From contig NZ_JACOPW010000010.1 of NCBI RefSeq assembly GCF_015461845.1, positions 186,001 to 250,000 on the forward strand: a DNA stretch of 64,000 bases, written 5' to 3'. Positions 34,942 through 42,824 of the stretch are shown in pieces. Each line of letters begins with the position of its first letter. The stretch's first letter is position 1. This DNA comes from Pseudomonas mucoides. Its GTDB lineage: Bacteria; Pseudomonadota; Gammaproteobacteria; Pseudomonadales; Pseudomonadaceae. Both the position numbers and the translations under genes were made by a program. The notes beneath the pieces were generated by a model that was not told where the DNA came from, made no database searches, and saw only the letters and a program-made list of their open reading frames with translations.

Positions 34942-35756
34942 AAAGGATATTGATGCTCGGCCTAGCTGGCTCGCTTGCCCTTCTGGCGGGTTGCAGCGGC
35001 ATTCAGACAACCAATCCAGGCGTAGTAGGCGTGGATCGAACTCAATACATGTTTGCCGGCCTTTCTCAGAATGATGTCGACACGTCATATGCCCTGTCTT
35101 ACCGGGCCGGGGTGAAAAAGGCCGAGGCGTCGGGAGTCCTGATCACGAACTCTCCACTTGGCAAACATGTCCAGCAGATTGCTGTACGGCTGGTTATGCA
35201 AACACACGTCTTCCGCCCGGATGCTGAAAAGTGGGGATGGTTCGTTAACGTCATCGATGCCGACGTTGTGAACGCGAACTGCGGGCCAGGCGGAAAGATC
35301 ATTGTCTATAGCGGCCTGATCAAAAGGCTCAATCTCACTGATGACGAGCTTTCGATTGCCCTAGCGCATGAAATTGGGCATGCAATACGTGAGCATGGAC
35401 GGGAGCAGGCATCGCAGAATGCTGTCTTTGAACTTGCAGGAGGAGTTGGAGCGAATGTCCTGGGTGCTGGTTCGTTAGGTAAGAGCGCTATCACTAAGGC
35501 GCTGAGCACCGGGGTAGGTTTGCCATTTAGTCGACGCGACGAGGAAGAAGCCGACTTAATCGGTTTGGAGTTGGCAGCTCGTGCTGGTTTTGACCCTCGC
35601 GCAGCAATCACCCTTTGGAAGAAGATGGCAGCCGTTAGCAAGGGTTCGTCCACCCCGAATTTCCTGAGCACTCACCCGAGCGATGGCGATCGGATGAAGC
35701 TGCTCGAAGCTGCAATTCCTAAAGTGATGCCTCTCTACCAAGCTAGCCTGAAATAG
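34938..35756 (+). CDS. M48-family metalloprotease lipoprotein
   Basis: A 272-aa outer-envelope protease of the M48 type (BepA/LoiP-like). The signal peptide ends in the lipobox LLAGC (Cys19). The zinc motif HEIGH is at residues 144-148, with the downstream ligand Glu in RDEEEADLIGLELAARAGFDP. It probably acts as a periplasmic or outer-membrane quality-control protease. The GTG start overlaps the previous gene by four bases. Confidence 0.85.
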   Translation: MKRILMLGLAGSLALLAGCSGIQTTNPGVVGVDRTQYMFAGLSQNDVDTSYALSYRAGVKKAEASGVLITNSPLGKHVQQIAVRLVMQTHVFRPDAEKWGWFVNVIDADVVNANCGPGGKIIVYSGLIKRLNLTDDELSIALAHEIGHAIREHGREQASQNAVFELAGGVGANVLGAGSLGKSAITKALSTGVGLPFSRRDEEEADLIGLELAARAGFDPRAAITLWKKMAAVSKGSSTPNFLSTHPSDGDRMKLLEAAIPKVMPLYQASLK

Positions 35757-35975
35757 CCTTGCCACATTTGCGGCCGGTCAGGCTTCATCGAGTTCATGCA
35801 ATTCCGAAGCCTGGGTTTGAGTAGTCATTTCATCACCGTTCGTTAAGCTATTCATCCATACCAACTCATTCAGTTGCTGAAAGCAGCCAGGCTGCCAGCG
35901 AATTCGCGATCGTCAAATCCGCACTACAAGCTCGCCTACTCTTAGCCCCACCCATTCCTATTAAGGTTCCTTCGA

Positions 35976-36161
35976 ATGAAAGCCCATGTCCGCAAACAGA
36001 ATTCCTTCGCGAGGGTAGCCATAGCTGCGACTTACGGAATTCTGGCTGCCCTATGCGCTCTGGCATCAGATGCCTCAATCCCTACTACGATAGGGGTTGC
36101 TATGGGTATCAGCGCTGGAGTTTGGATAAAAGCACCACGGCTGTTCAAGTTATCCCGCTGA
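35976..36161 (+). CDS. small membrane protein
   Basis: 61 aa with two short hydrophobic segments (about residues 15-29 and 37-50) and basic ends. AAGG lies upstream at an acceptable distance. No family was recognised. The about 220 bp before it hold no other gene I can support. Confidence 0.4.
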   Translation: MKAHVRKQNSFARVAIAATYGILAALCALASDASIPTTIGVAMGISAGVWIKAPRLFKLSR

Positions 36162-36315
36162 CCTCCCTCTCCGCTTATACATCCCCACGACCCGAGACGT
36201 GAATTTGGTGACCCCCTTTTGAATGGAGTCATCACTGGATCACGGGGAGAATATCCAGCGCTAGGCAGCCCGCCTAGCCGCCTGAAGGCGTGAATCCCTG
36301 AAGTGATGGAGCGCT

Positions 36316-37056
36316 ATGCGAGCCCTAATTAAAAATCTTAGCCAGGTTGAGGGCGACGCCTCAACCGTTAACGTTAAGCGGACGACACTCGTCGCCGGCG
36401 CACTTATCACCATCGTCGTTCTGATGGTCCTGGTAGTCATCGCGTTCTATGCTTCCTTCAAGGCTATGAGTGCTGCGAATGCGGTGGATGATGCCTGGCA
36501 AAGTCAACGTGAGCGGATCCTCAACATCGAGGCTAAGTCAGTGCAGGCCAGCAGTGACGCGGCCGAGGTTAAGATCAGCCAAGCAGCCATCCAGCAAAAA
36601 CAGCTTGCCTCCGAAAAGAGCATTGCCAGCCTGCAGCAGTCGATCGAACAGTCACAGTCCTACCGCACAGCAAAAGCCGCGCTCGATGCTGAGCAAGAGG
36701 CCGCTGTGGCCAAAATTGAGGCTGCGAAGGCTGACGCTCAGAAGCAGGTAGAAGAAGCAGAGAAGAAGGGCGTTGAGAATTTCGACAAGATGCTTGTCGC
36801 TCGCCTTCAGAGTCGATGGATGCGTCCTGAGTCAGCCACTTCTCCCGTGTCAGTAGAGGTTCTAGTCCAATTCGCTCCAGACGGCACCATTACCAACGCA
36901 CTGGTGCCGACTTCCAGCGGTTCGAAGGACGTGGACGACTCAGTGATAAAGGCTGCTGCTGATTTGGCCAAAATTCCTGAAATGGCCACGGTGAATCGTG
37001 CGATATACGTGAAATATCTTCGCCAGCGCACAGTGAAGTTCGAAGCCGGCGCGTAA
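36316..37056 (+). CDS. TolA/TonB-like envelope protein
   Basis: A 246-aa protein with a cytoplasmic start, one membrane anchor (about residues 25-47), a long alanine/glutamine/lysine coiled coil (about 65-155) and a C-terminal TonB/TolA-type domain (about 157-240; LQSRWMRPESA, VLVQFAPDGTITNALVPTSSGSKDVDDSVIKAA). Such proteins bridge the periplasm and transmit inner-membrane energy to outer-membrane partners. No TolQR or ExbBD homologue is visible in the window. A second protein of the same type lies at 38451-39371. Confidence 0.75.
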   Translation: MRALIKNLSQVEGDASTVNVKRTTLVAGALITIVVLMVLVVIAFYASFKAMSAANAVDDAWQSQRERILNIEAKSVQASSDAAEVKISQAAIQQKQLASEKSIASLQQSIEQSQSYRTAKAALDAEQEAAVAKIEAAKADAQKQVEEAEKKGVENFDKMLVARLQSRWMRPESATSPVSVEVLVQFAPDGTITNALVPTSSGSKDVDDSVIKAAADLAKIPEMATVNRAIYVKYLRQRTVKFEAGA

Positions 37057-37080
37057 GCAATTGAGGTAGGGAAAGACAAG

Positions 37081-37104
37081 AAGGCCCCTAAATTAGCGGG
37101 CCTT
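37081..37104. terminator. terminator-like hairpin
   Basis: AAGGCCC / GGGCCTT stem with a 10-base loop between the convergent TolA-like and duplicated-domain genes; it could serve both directions. Confidence 0.6.
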
Positions 37105-37106
37105 CC

Positions 37107-37574
37107 TTATGCAGCTGTGGGAACGAAGTTCGCGGGTATCTCGTATGCTCGTATTCCAACAGAAGTACAGTCTTCAGACTCACTACACTCATCCTCAAGC
37201 GCTGAGTCATCAAAGCCCGAGACAGCCTCAATTTTCACTTGATAAGGTTTATGGTCTGGGCCTAGCTCAACAAATACCTCTGCATCAGCGCTATATCCCG
37301 TCAGCGCCTCGATAACTGCACTTGTCAGATCGTATTCTTCTTTCGAATCCCGGAGAAACCATTCTGGGTCATCAAGCGAGCTCGCACATTTCCCGTGCTG
37401 TATCTCAAAAGCGCGAATGAGCACTGAGATCCCGGCTTTTGAACTGGCATCCGCGACCAGTCTGATGCTTTCGATCGATACACAGTACGGCTCACCGTCC
37501 TCTCCAAGGGTCACAAAAATGCAGCTATCTGCATCAAACTTGCGAAGGGTCTTAACCAAGTTTGAAATTTTCAT
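37107..37574 (-). CDS. hypothetical protein with an internal duplication
   Basis: An acidic 155-aa protein made of two similar halves: DADSCIFVTLGEDGEPYCVSIESI...IRAFEI (about residues 14-60) and SADAEVFVELGPDHKPYQVKIEAV...IRAYEI (about 94-148). Each looks like a beta-hairpin-rich unit. The ATG is 4 bp after the nuclease stop, so it is probably coupled to it. No function is known; a role alongside the ERCC4 nuclease is only a suggestion. Confidence 0.6.
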   Translation of the reverse strand: MKISNLVKTLRKFDADSCIFVTLGEDGEPYCVSIESIRLVADASSKAGISVLIRAFEIQHGKCASSLDDPEWFLRDSKEEYDLTSAVIEALTGYSADAEVFVELGPDHKPYQVKIEAVSGFDDSALEDECSESEDCTSVGIRAYEIPANFVPTAA

Positions 37575-37578
37575 ATGA

Positions 37579-38280
37579 TTAAACCAGTGACTTAGGTGCA
37601 GGCTGGTCAGCCAGCAGGGTTGGCTGATCGTCAGCAGACACCCCTTCGGGCAGTTCGTAGTGAATCCCTTCGAAAATTGCTTGAGCCTTTTTTGGCCCTA
37701 TACCTTTTACCGCGCACAGCTCATCTATCGAGGCGTTGTTGACCCTGAAAACAGAGCGGAAATGATTGAGCAGTTTTCGGGCGGCTACAGGACCACAACC
37801 GCACTTCCCCTCTAGATCGAATAGTGCCTGGCCAATACCCGCCGGTACTTTCCCTTTGCGCATGGGAGGTTCATACCCCAGCCCTGTCTGGGCGTGTTTC
37901 GCCATTCTATAAATTATCCCCGCAGCCCGCTTCGGGCTTTTGTACCAGATGACAGTTTGACCCAAAACCACTGCAAGGTAGCTCAACGCACCATCTAGTG
38001 CGTCAGGGTGGATCTGCGATCTGACGGCAAAAATGTCGCCTTCTATCAACCAAATGACTTTCTTGAAGTTCAGCCCCATCTTGTTGGCCTGGTTGATAAA
38101 CCGGCTATCTATGATGCTGGCGCAGAAATCCGCAGCCGTCTTGCGCTCGACCACTAGGTTCGCTTCCAAAACGTAATCGCCAGTTTCGAGATTCCCGGTT
38201 GCGATTTCAGCACCCAGCTCACGAAGGGCTTCGGGGATGCGCGATGGAATTTCCCGGGAGTCGACAAATATCTTGACCAT
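37579..38280 (-). CDS. ERCC4-domain nuclease with helix-hairpin-helix
   Basis: A 233-aa protein like XPF/Mus81-type structure-specific nucleases. The nuclease core is at residues about 3-130 (FVDSREIPSRIPEALRELG, LETGDYVLEANLVVERKTAADF), with the catalytic ERKx3D motif at 45-51. The C-terminal (HhH)2-like domain is at about 165-212 (IDELCAVKGIGPKKAQAIFEGI). Such enzymes cut branched DNA. They are uncommon in bacteria and are found mainly on phages and large plasmids. AGGA lies 6 bases before the ATG. Confidence 0.85.
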   Translation of the reverse strand: MVKIFVDSREIPSRIPEALRELGAEIATGNLETGDYVLEANLVVERKTAADFCASIIDSRFINQANKMGLNFKKVIWLIEGDIFAVRSQIHPDALDGALSYLAVVLGQTVIWYKSPKRAAGIIYRMAKHAQTGLGYEPPMRKGKVPAGIGQALFDLEGKCGCGPVAARKLLNHFRSVFRVNNASIDELCAVKGIGPKKAQAIFEGIHYELPEGVSADDQPTLLADQPAPKSLV

Positions 38281-38450
38281 TTCGGTTCCTGGTCCGGTTT
38301 AGGAGTGTCTTCAATATAACGACTGTGCCCGTTTCTGCCACTTCGAACTGCATACTGAAAAACCATCATCCCTACTGGATTCGGGCACCCTGTTTTGGCT
38401 TTGAATTCCCTTATAAGCCGTTACCCTATCCGCACCAACAAGAGGGATGA

Positions 38451-39371
38451 GTGGTGACTGAAAAGCATCTGGCGCTCCTAGCGTCGACAATTTCATTGGT
38501 CCTAGCAACCATGTCTGCCACAGCGCTGATCATGGTCAACTCTGCACGCACCGAGATGAAGACCCAGCATGAAGAGAGCCAGCGGGAGATCGGGAAACTG
38601 AACTCGCTTGTTTCGCAGCTAAAAGATAACCAGATTGCCATGCTGCCGCTCCTGGGGCGCCCAAGTGAGATTTCCACGCCACAAGAGCAGGCACCCCAAG
38701 ATGAGGTCCAGTCTGTTGCATCAAGTCAAGCCGATACGAGCAATGACCAGCCAGATGCGGCGACAGCCGTAACCGAACCCCACCCGACTCCTAAGGTTGC
38801 TGTACGGGAATCGCAGCACGATATCCCGGTGGGTATCGCAAAGCCCGAAATCCCTCTAGGGCCGGCTGCCCCGACTCCTGCCGGCGTAAAAGTCTTCAAA
38901 GCTACTGACTCTCGGATCGAAGAGTCCCCGGTGCGTGAAAGTGGAGCTCCTCAGGCGAGTATCGGAAATGCTGGGGACACAATCCTTGCGGCTTTCCAAA
39001 CCCCAACAATGGGGTTAAAGCCCCACCCTGTACTTGATCAGATCAAAGCACCCGTTGTAGTCGAAGAGCCCAAGGTGCTGGAGAGTGTGGACGGGATTCT
39101 CGTATCGAAGATCATCTCAAACTGGAAGCGGCCTGAAAGCGCCCGGAACGGTATGGCCGTCGAGATCGTGATCAAGATGGGGCGTAAGGGTCATATTGAG
39201 TCGGCAAAGGTGGTCAAATCGAGTGGTGACAAGGCATTCGACTCCTCTGCGACTTCTGCCATCCTGGCTGTCAAGCAGCTGCCTGAAATGACCCAGGTCA
39301 CCGACGGTACGTACAAGCGCCTTTACCAAGAACGCAGAGTTCGCTTCAGCCCTGAAGACCTCTCGGGCTAA
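38451..39371 (+). CDS. TolA/TonB-like envelope protein
   Basis: 306 aa with an N-terminal anchor (residues about 8-30), a short coiled coil, a long low-complexity proline/glutamine/alanine linker (about 65-200) and a C-terminal TonB/TolA-type domain (about 215-300; IISNWKRPESARNGMAVEIVIKMGRKGHIESAKVVKSSG). It shares the N-x-(K/R)-RPESA start of that domain with the protein at 36316. The linker differs, so the pair are paralogues that diverged outside the C-terminal domain. The start is GTG with AGAGGG upstream; a second GTG follows at once. Confidence 0.75.
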   Translation: MVTEKHLALLASTISLVLATMSATALIMVNSARTEMKTQHEESQREIGKLNSLVSQLKDNQIAMLPLLGRPSEISTPQEQAPQDEVQSVASSQADTSNDQPDAATAVTEPHPTPKVAVRESQHDIPVGIAKPEIPLGPAAPTPAGVKVFKATDSRIEESPVRESGAPQASIGNAGDTILAAFQTPTMGLKPHPVLDQIKAPVVVEEPKVLESVDGILVSKIISNWKRPESARNGMAVEIVIKMGRKGHIESAKVVKSSGDKAFDSSATSAILAVKQLPEMTQVTDGTYKRLYQERRVRFSPEDLSG

Positions 39372-39384
39372 ACCAGCTGCTTCA

Positions 39385-39411
39385 AAAAAGCCGACTAGAT
39401 GTCGGCTTTTT
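39385..39411 (+). terminator. rho-independent terminator
   Basis: An 11-bp perfect stem, AAAAAGCCGAC / GTCGGCTTTTT, with loop TAGAT directly follows the TolA-like gene. Its symmetric A/T ends may also end minus-strand transcription of 39450-39980. Confidence 0.9.
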
Positions 39412-39449
39412 CGCATATGTACATCAGTCTACTTTCGACTGCTTGGCAG

Positions 39450-39980
39450 CTATGCCTGCACCGCCGTTGCATAAGCATGTTGAGCATCAGCGTCCTTAAC
39501 AATTTCGACTTCAAACTCAACGAACTCTTCAGCTAAGGCCTTGTTGATAGCCTCAACCTCCAGATCCGTAATCCCGGTAACCCCTGGCCAGATTCGGACG
39601 TAAGCAGCTTCGCGCGGAAACATAAAACGGCCTCGGGTGTACGACTCGCGCAGGACAACATCCACGAGCGTTTTCTGAAAAGCATCGGAACTGATGATAA
39701 ATCGTAAGTCTGACGAGAATTTGCCACTGAAGTGCTCGGCACCTTCGATTTCGATCACGTTAGGTTTTACGTTCAGATACACCCGATTTCGTACAGCTTT
39801 CCGAGTGAACAAAATCAGCCAAGTGCAAATAGCCATACAACTAGCTGTACAAACGGTTACTGGCCAGAAAATTTCTTTAGGTACATAGCCGCGCCACAGG
39901 AATGAAAGGCAGCACCAACCAATAAAAATCAACGGAGGTGAAATGAGCTTCCCAATTTGCTTGCCCTGTATTTCCTTCAA
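39450..39980 (-). CDS. hypothetical membrane protein
   Basis: A 176-aa protein with two membrane segments (about residues 13-30 and 37-57) and a cytoplasmic C-terminal domain of mixed alpha/beta look (NVKPNVIEIEGAEHF; YVRIWPGVTGITDLEVEAINKAL). The start is TTG with AGAGG at 7 bases. Not recognised. It heads toward the terminator at 39385. Confidence 0.55.
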   Translation of the reverse strand: MKEIQGKQIGKLISPPLIFIGWCCLSFLWRGYVPKEIFWPVTVCTASCMAICTWLILFTRKAVRNRVYLNVKPNVIEIEGAEHFSGKFSSDLRFIISSDAFQKTLVDVVLRESYTRGRFMFPREAAYVRIWPGVTGITDLEVEAINKALAEEFVEFEVEIVKDADAQHAYATAVQA

Positions 39981-40019
39981 AGTGATTCCTCTTTAAGTCG
40001 TCAGTTCCAAAGCCGCCCA

Positions 40020-40217
40020 TTAGCCTTTTAAAACAGGTTTTCTCGATCTCAAGCGGTATTTTCTGTACAGATGAATAAGGACAGCTTCAACACTGCTCAC
40101 CACAACAATGGCTATCAAGAAATTGGTCAGCGTAGCGCTGAAATAGATGAGGCAAGCCATCATGGCCAGATGTCCCAGGCCACTGATGATCATGTTCATC
40201 CTTGCGATGCGTGTCAT
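40020..40217 (-). CDS. small membrane protein
   Basis: 65 aa with two hydrophobic segments (about residues 9-27 and 31-48) and a basic C-terminus (YRKYRLRSRKP). GGAG lies six bases before the ATG, which supports a real gene. It is in a minus-strand run with its neighbours. Function unknown. Confidence 0.55.
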   Translation of the reverse strand: MTRIARMNMIISGLGHLAMMACLIYFSATLTNFLIAIVVVSSVEAVLIHLYRKYRLRSRKPVLKG

Positions 40218-40256
40218 TGCTAACTCCCATACTGGAGACTTTATACGGCCTAATTC

Positions 40257-40967
40257 TTAGCGAGCGGCGTCTTCCGCCTGAACCTGGGTATCCAACAGAT
40301 CCATCACTGACGGCGCATCAATCTCTCTTCCGATCCGCCCATACGCCGGCACAGTCTCATCACCTAACATGAGAGTGAGGGATGGTGTTTCATTCACTCC
40401 AAACTGCTCACGAATGCTGTGGGTAGCCGCGTCGGGGGTTTCGATACGAATAAGCCTATAGCCAGCAAGTTTGGGGTTTACGCTCGGATTCAAAACTGTC
40501 AAATCCAAAACTGAAGAACATGCAGTACAGCCAGGCGCGGTCCAAAGGATCAGACTCTTCTGTCGCGCCGCAACGGCCGCTGCTATCAGGTTCCGCCCTT
40601 CCCCTTCGTTGTTTGCAAGCTTCCATAGCGATTCATGTGTTTGTGCTGGTGGCTGCAAGCTCCTGAGCGGCGTTGTAGGGGCCTCGTGACCGGCGAGCCC
40701 ACCACCAATTGCACAGGCGCCGTAAACGATTAGGAATACCCCGAGAGTCTGCCTCATGGCAGGGCGAAGCGGCTCAGTTCGCCTCATCAGGAAAATAACA
40801 CCTGAAATAGCAGATAGGAGGCCAAAGGATGCAAGCCCCGCAGATGACCAGGTCGCAGCTGGCAAAACGGCGACAGCGGCAATCCCGGCCAAGGTGAAGG
40901 CTGACGCCCCCCAGAACACCGGTGAGCCAACTTTTAACCAATCGTGCCTACCTATGCGCGGTATCAA
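40257..40967 (-). CDS. membrane-anchored thioredoxin-like protein
   Basis: A 236-aa protein with three membrane segments (about residues 16-36, 43-61 and 72-91) and a periplasmic thioredoxin-like domain (about 115-230). The active site is WTAPGCTAC (C147 and C150) and the cis-proline loop is ETPSLTLM. It probably exchanges disulfides in the periplasm. The 3-helix plus thioredoxin layout recalls the C-terminal half of DsbD, whose CxxC is absent from the DsbD-like protein 8 kb away. Its TTG start overlaps the stop of 40964-41200 (TTGA). Confidence 0.75.
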   Translation of the reverse strand: MIPRIGRHDWLKVGSPVFWGASAFTLAGIAAVAVLPAATWSSAGLASFGLLSAISGVIFLMRRTEPLRPAMRQTLGVFLIVYGACAIGGGLAGHEAPTTPLRSLQPPAQTHESLWKLANNEGEGRNLIAAAVAARQKSLILWTAPGCTACSSVLDLTVLNPSVNPKLAGYRLIRIETPDAATHSIREQFGVNETPSLTLMLGDETVPAYGRIGREIDAPSVMDLLDTQVQAEDAAR

Positions 40968-41200
40968 TGCTTTGTTGCCTCTTCAGCAGATTCGGCTTCA
41001 CTGGCTAGGAAGGTTTGAATCAGCTCAGGATCGGCCCCGACCCACTTCAACGCATCAGACATCAGATTAAATCCCCGTGTGCTCGCGTCGGTTTTGCTTA
41101 TGGTTTTTTTGACCTTTTCATCCATGACGACCCATGTTTTCTTGGTGTCTTCAATCAGATCAACGACTGAAATCAAACCGCTCTTGGACGCGACTAGCAT
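40964..41200 (-). CDS. small hypothetical protein
   Basis: 78 aa, soluble, charged. The ATG at 41200 follows AGGA at 8 bases; the longer frame from 41281 lacks a good site. The stop overlaps the thioredoxin-like start, so the two are translationally coupled. Sequence start MLVASKSGLISVVDLIEDTKK; no family recognised. Confidence 0.5.
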   Translation of the reverse strand: MLVASKSGLISVVDLIEDTKKTWVVMDEKVKKTISKTDASTRGFNLMSDALKWVGADPELIQTFLASEAESAEEATKH

Positions 41201-41284
41201 GGGTGAGTTCCTATGTTTTGGGGGGTGTGCCCATTCAGACCCAATGCTAGGTCCCAGATCTGTCACTAGCAAACCAAACACATG

Positions 41285-41860
41285 CTACGAAATCGTGTTG
41301 CTCGTTCGACCCTTGCAAGCTTTGATTAATCTGTGCGCGAGCATCGCCCACTTGAGGTAGGCATCAAGCCGCTCTACATACCCAGTGCCGGGCTTGCTCG
41401 TGCTTTCTCCGATTCTGAACAGCTGAAGCTCTGTATCACAAAGTGAGATCCTTAGAACCAGGATGCCGCGGATGGATTTTATGTGGTCATGAGCTTCTTT
41501 CGGCGACATGCCTGCCAGGCCGAACAGCGGCAGTTCGCAATAATGGCAACTAGAGAGATTTACGCCGTTCCACAGCAGCGAGGCTGTCCAAGGGTTTTTT
41601 GAGGCTTCCCCACTGTTTTTTGTGCACTCACTGCAGACGACCTGCCAACGCTTTCGCTTGCCCGGGCGCTTTACCTCGGTGAGGATCGCGCCACTTGAAC
41701 AGGAGTCGCAATCGAAAAGCGCCACGACCCTTGGGTCATGAGAGCCAAAAGCAAGCGTTGGTACCGCACATGAACCCTGAGATGTGGCCAGAAGCAGTTG
41801 CAGCGCTTCTTTTTTGCCGGCCAAGCTCAGCTTCTGATGTCCCTTGGACAATCCAGGCAT
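41285..41860 (-). CDS. hypothetical Cys-rich (zinc-binding?) protein
   Basis: A 191-aa protein with paired cysteines in zinc-ribbon spacing: CDSCSSG and CSECT (residues about 50-80), then CHYC (about 105). The central part is basic (VKRPGKRKRWQVV), so nucleic-acid binding is possible. The C-terminal third is helical (YVERLDAYLKWAMLAHRLIKACKGR). No catalytic domain was recognised. Confidence 0.6.
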   Translation of the reverse strand: MPGLSKGHQKLSLAGKKEALQLLLATSQGSCAVPTLAFGSHDPRVVALFDCDSCSSGAILTEVKRPGKRKRWQVVCSECTKNSGEASKNPWTASLLWNGVNLSSCHYCELPLFGLAGMSPKEAHDHIKSIRGILVLRISLCDTELQLFRIGESTSKPGTGYVERLDAYLKWAMLAHRLIKACKGRTSNTIS

Positions 41861-41895
41861 AACAGCATTCCTTGCTTCCGGCCGAAGCCGGCTAT

Positions 41896-42705
41896 TTACC
41901 GCGACTTACAAAGCAACGGGGTGGTAGAAAAGCGATTCCACAGGGTCCCGTATCCATCATTGTGTGTTGCGTCTACGACAACGATTTCCACGCAAGAGCC
42001 GTCAAGCTGAGCGCTGTAGGCCTGCGCGACTGAAGGGGGAACCACTGGGTCGTTGGAACCAACAATGTGTCTTTGGGGAATCTGAGCAAGCCGTGCTTTG
42101 TACGCCAAAGGGGTGATGGGGGCTTTGAGTGGGCTCAGCTTGTGGAGCTTTGTCCAAAATACCGGGTCTACGTTGCCGGCAATGGTCTGCACCTGGTCAA
42201 CATCATCGCGCATACCGGCCAGCACGAGCGCGACCTCACCACCGCCCGAGTGCCCAACCAGTTCAAAAGTCTCTACATTGAAGCGACGTTTCAAGGCAGT
42301 TAGGGCTGAATCCATAGAGTCGATGGCCGGCTTACCGAAGCGTGATCCAGTCCAGACATCAAGGGTGCAGGCGCTGGACCTTACAAACTGACATGGCCTG
42401 GCCAAGTACGCCGCGGATGTTAAATCCTCAGCTGCAAACTGAAGCATGAGTGAAGAGTGTGGGGTTGGATCAGTGCTCGGTTGGGAGGATGTTGCCCAGG
42501 CGTGGCCGTCCCCCTCTATGTACACACGTAGGTGCTTGTAAGTCCCCGGTGCGGGAACCATTCCCTGAATAGGAAATGTAGGTGTCTGTAGCACGGCTCC
42601 TCTCAAGGAGCCTGTCGAAAACTGGGCAAGGTTTACCGGTGATGCACAGCCTCCCAGCAAAGCAGCACTGGCTAGGGCGATGCTGGTGATCATAGTCTTA
42701 AGCAT
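41896..42705 (-). CDS. alpha/beta-hydrolase-like lipoprotein
   Basis: A 269-aa lipoprotein: signal MLKTMITSIALASAALLGGC with Cys20 as the lipidated residue. The nucleophile elbow GHSGGG is typical of alpha/beta hydrolases. The presumed acid and base lie in VGSNDPVVPPS and VDATHNDGYGTLW. Four other cysteines may form disulfides (PCQFVRSSAC; GSCVEIV; LLCKSR). Substrate unknown, possibly an esterase or lipase at the envelope. The start at 42705 was chosen for the signal peptide; the frame is open to 42768. Confidence 0.75.
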   Translation of the reverse strand: MLKTMITSIALASAALLGGCASPVNLAQFSTGSLRGAVLQTPTFPIQGMVPAPGTYKHLRVYIEGDGHAWATSSQPSTDPTPHSSLMLQFAAEDLTSAAYLARPCQFVRSSACTLDVWTGSRFGKPAIDSMDSALTALKRRFNVETFELVGHSGGGEVALVLAGMRDDVDQVQTIAGNVDPVFWTKLHKLSPLKAPITPLAYKARLAQIPQRHIVGSNDPVVPPSVAQAYSAQLDGSCVEIVVVDATHNDGYGTLWNRFSTTPLLCKSR

Positions 42706-42780
42706 TTTCAGCCTCTCTCTAATGCATCTCTCGATAGCGTCCCTCAAGGAGGCTATCGGCAAGTGCATCCAAAAGAATAA

Positions 42781-42799
42781 CGGCCAGCAATGCTGGCCG
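42781..42799. terminator. terminator-like hairpin after the autotransporter gene
   Basis: A 9-bp perfect stem, CGGCCAGCA / TGCTGGCCG, with a single-base loop lies 26 bp after the autotransporter stop (minus strand) and is followed on that strand by a T-rich run. Confidence 0.7.
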
Positions 42800-42824
42800 C
42801 TTCTTCTAACATCCTGAATTTATT

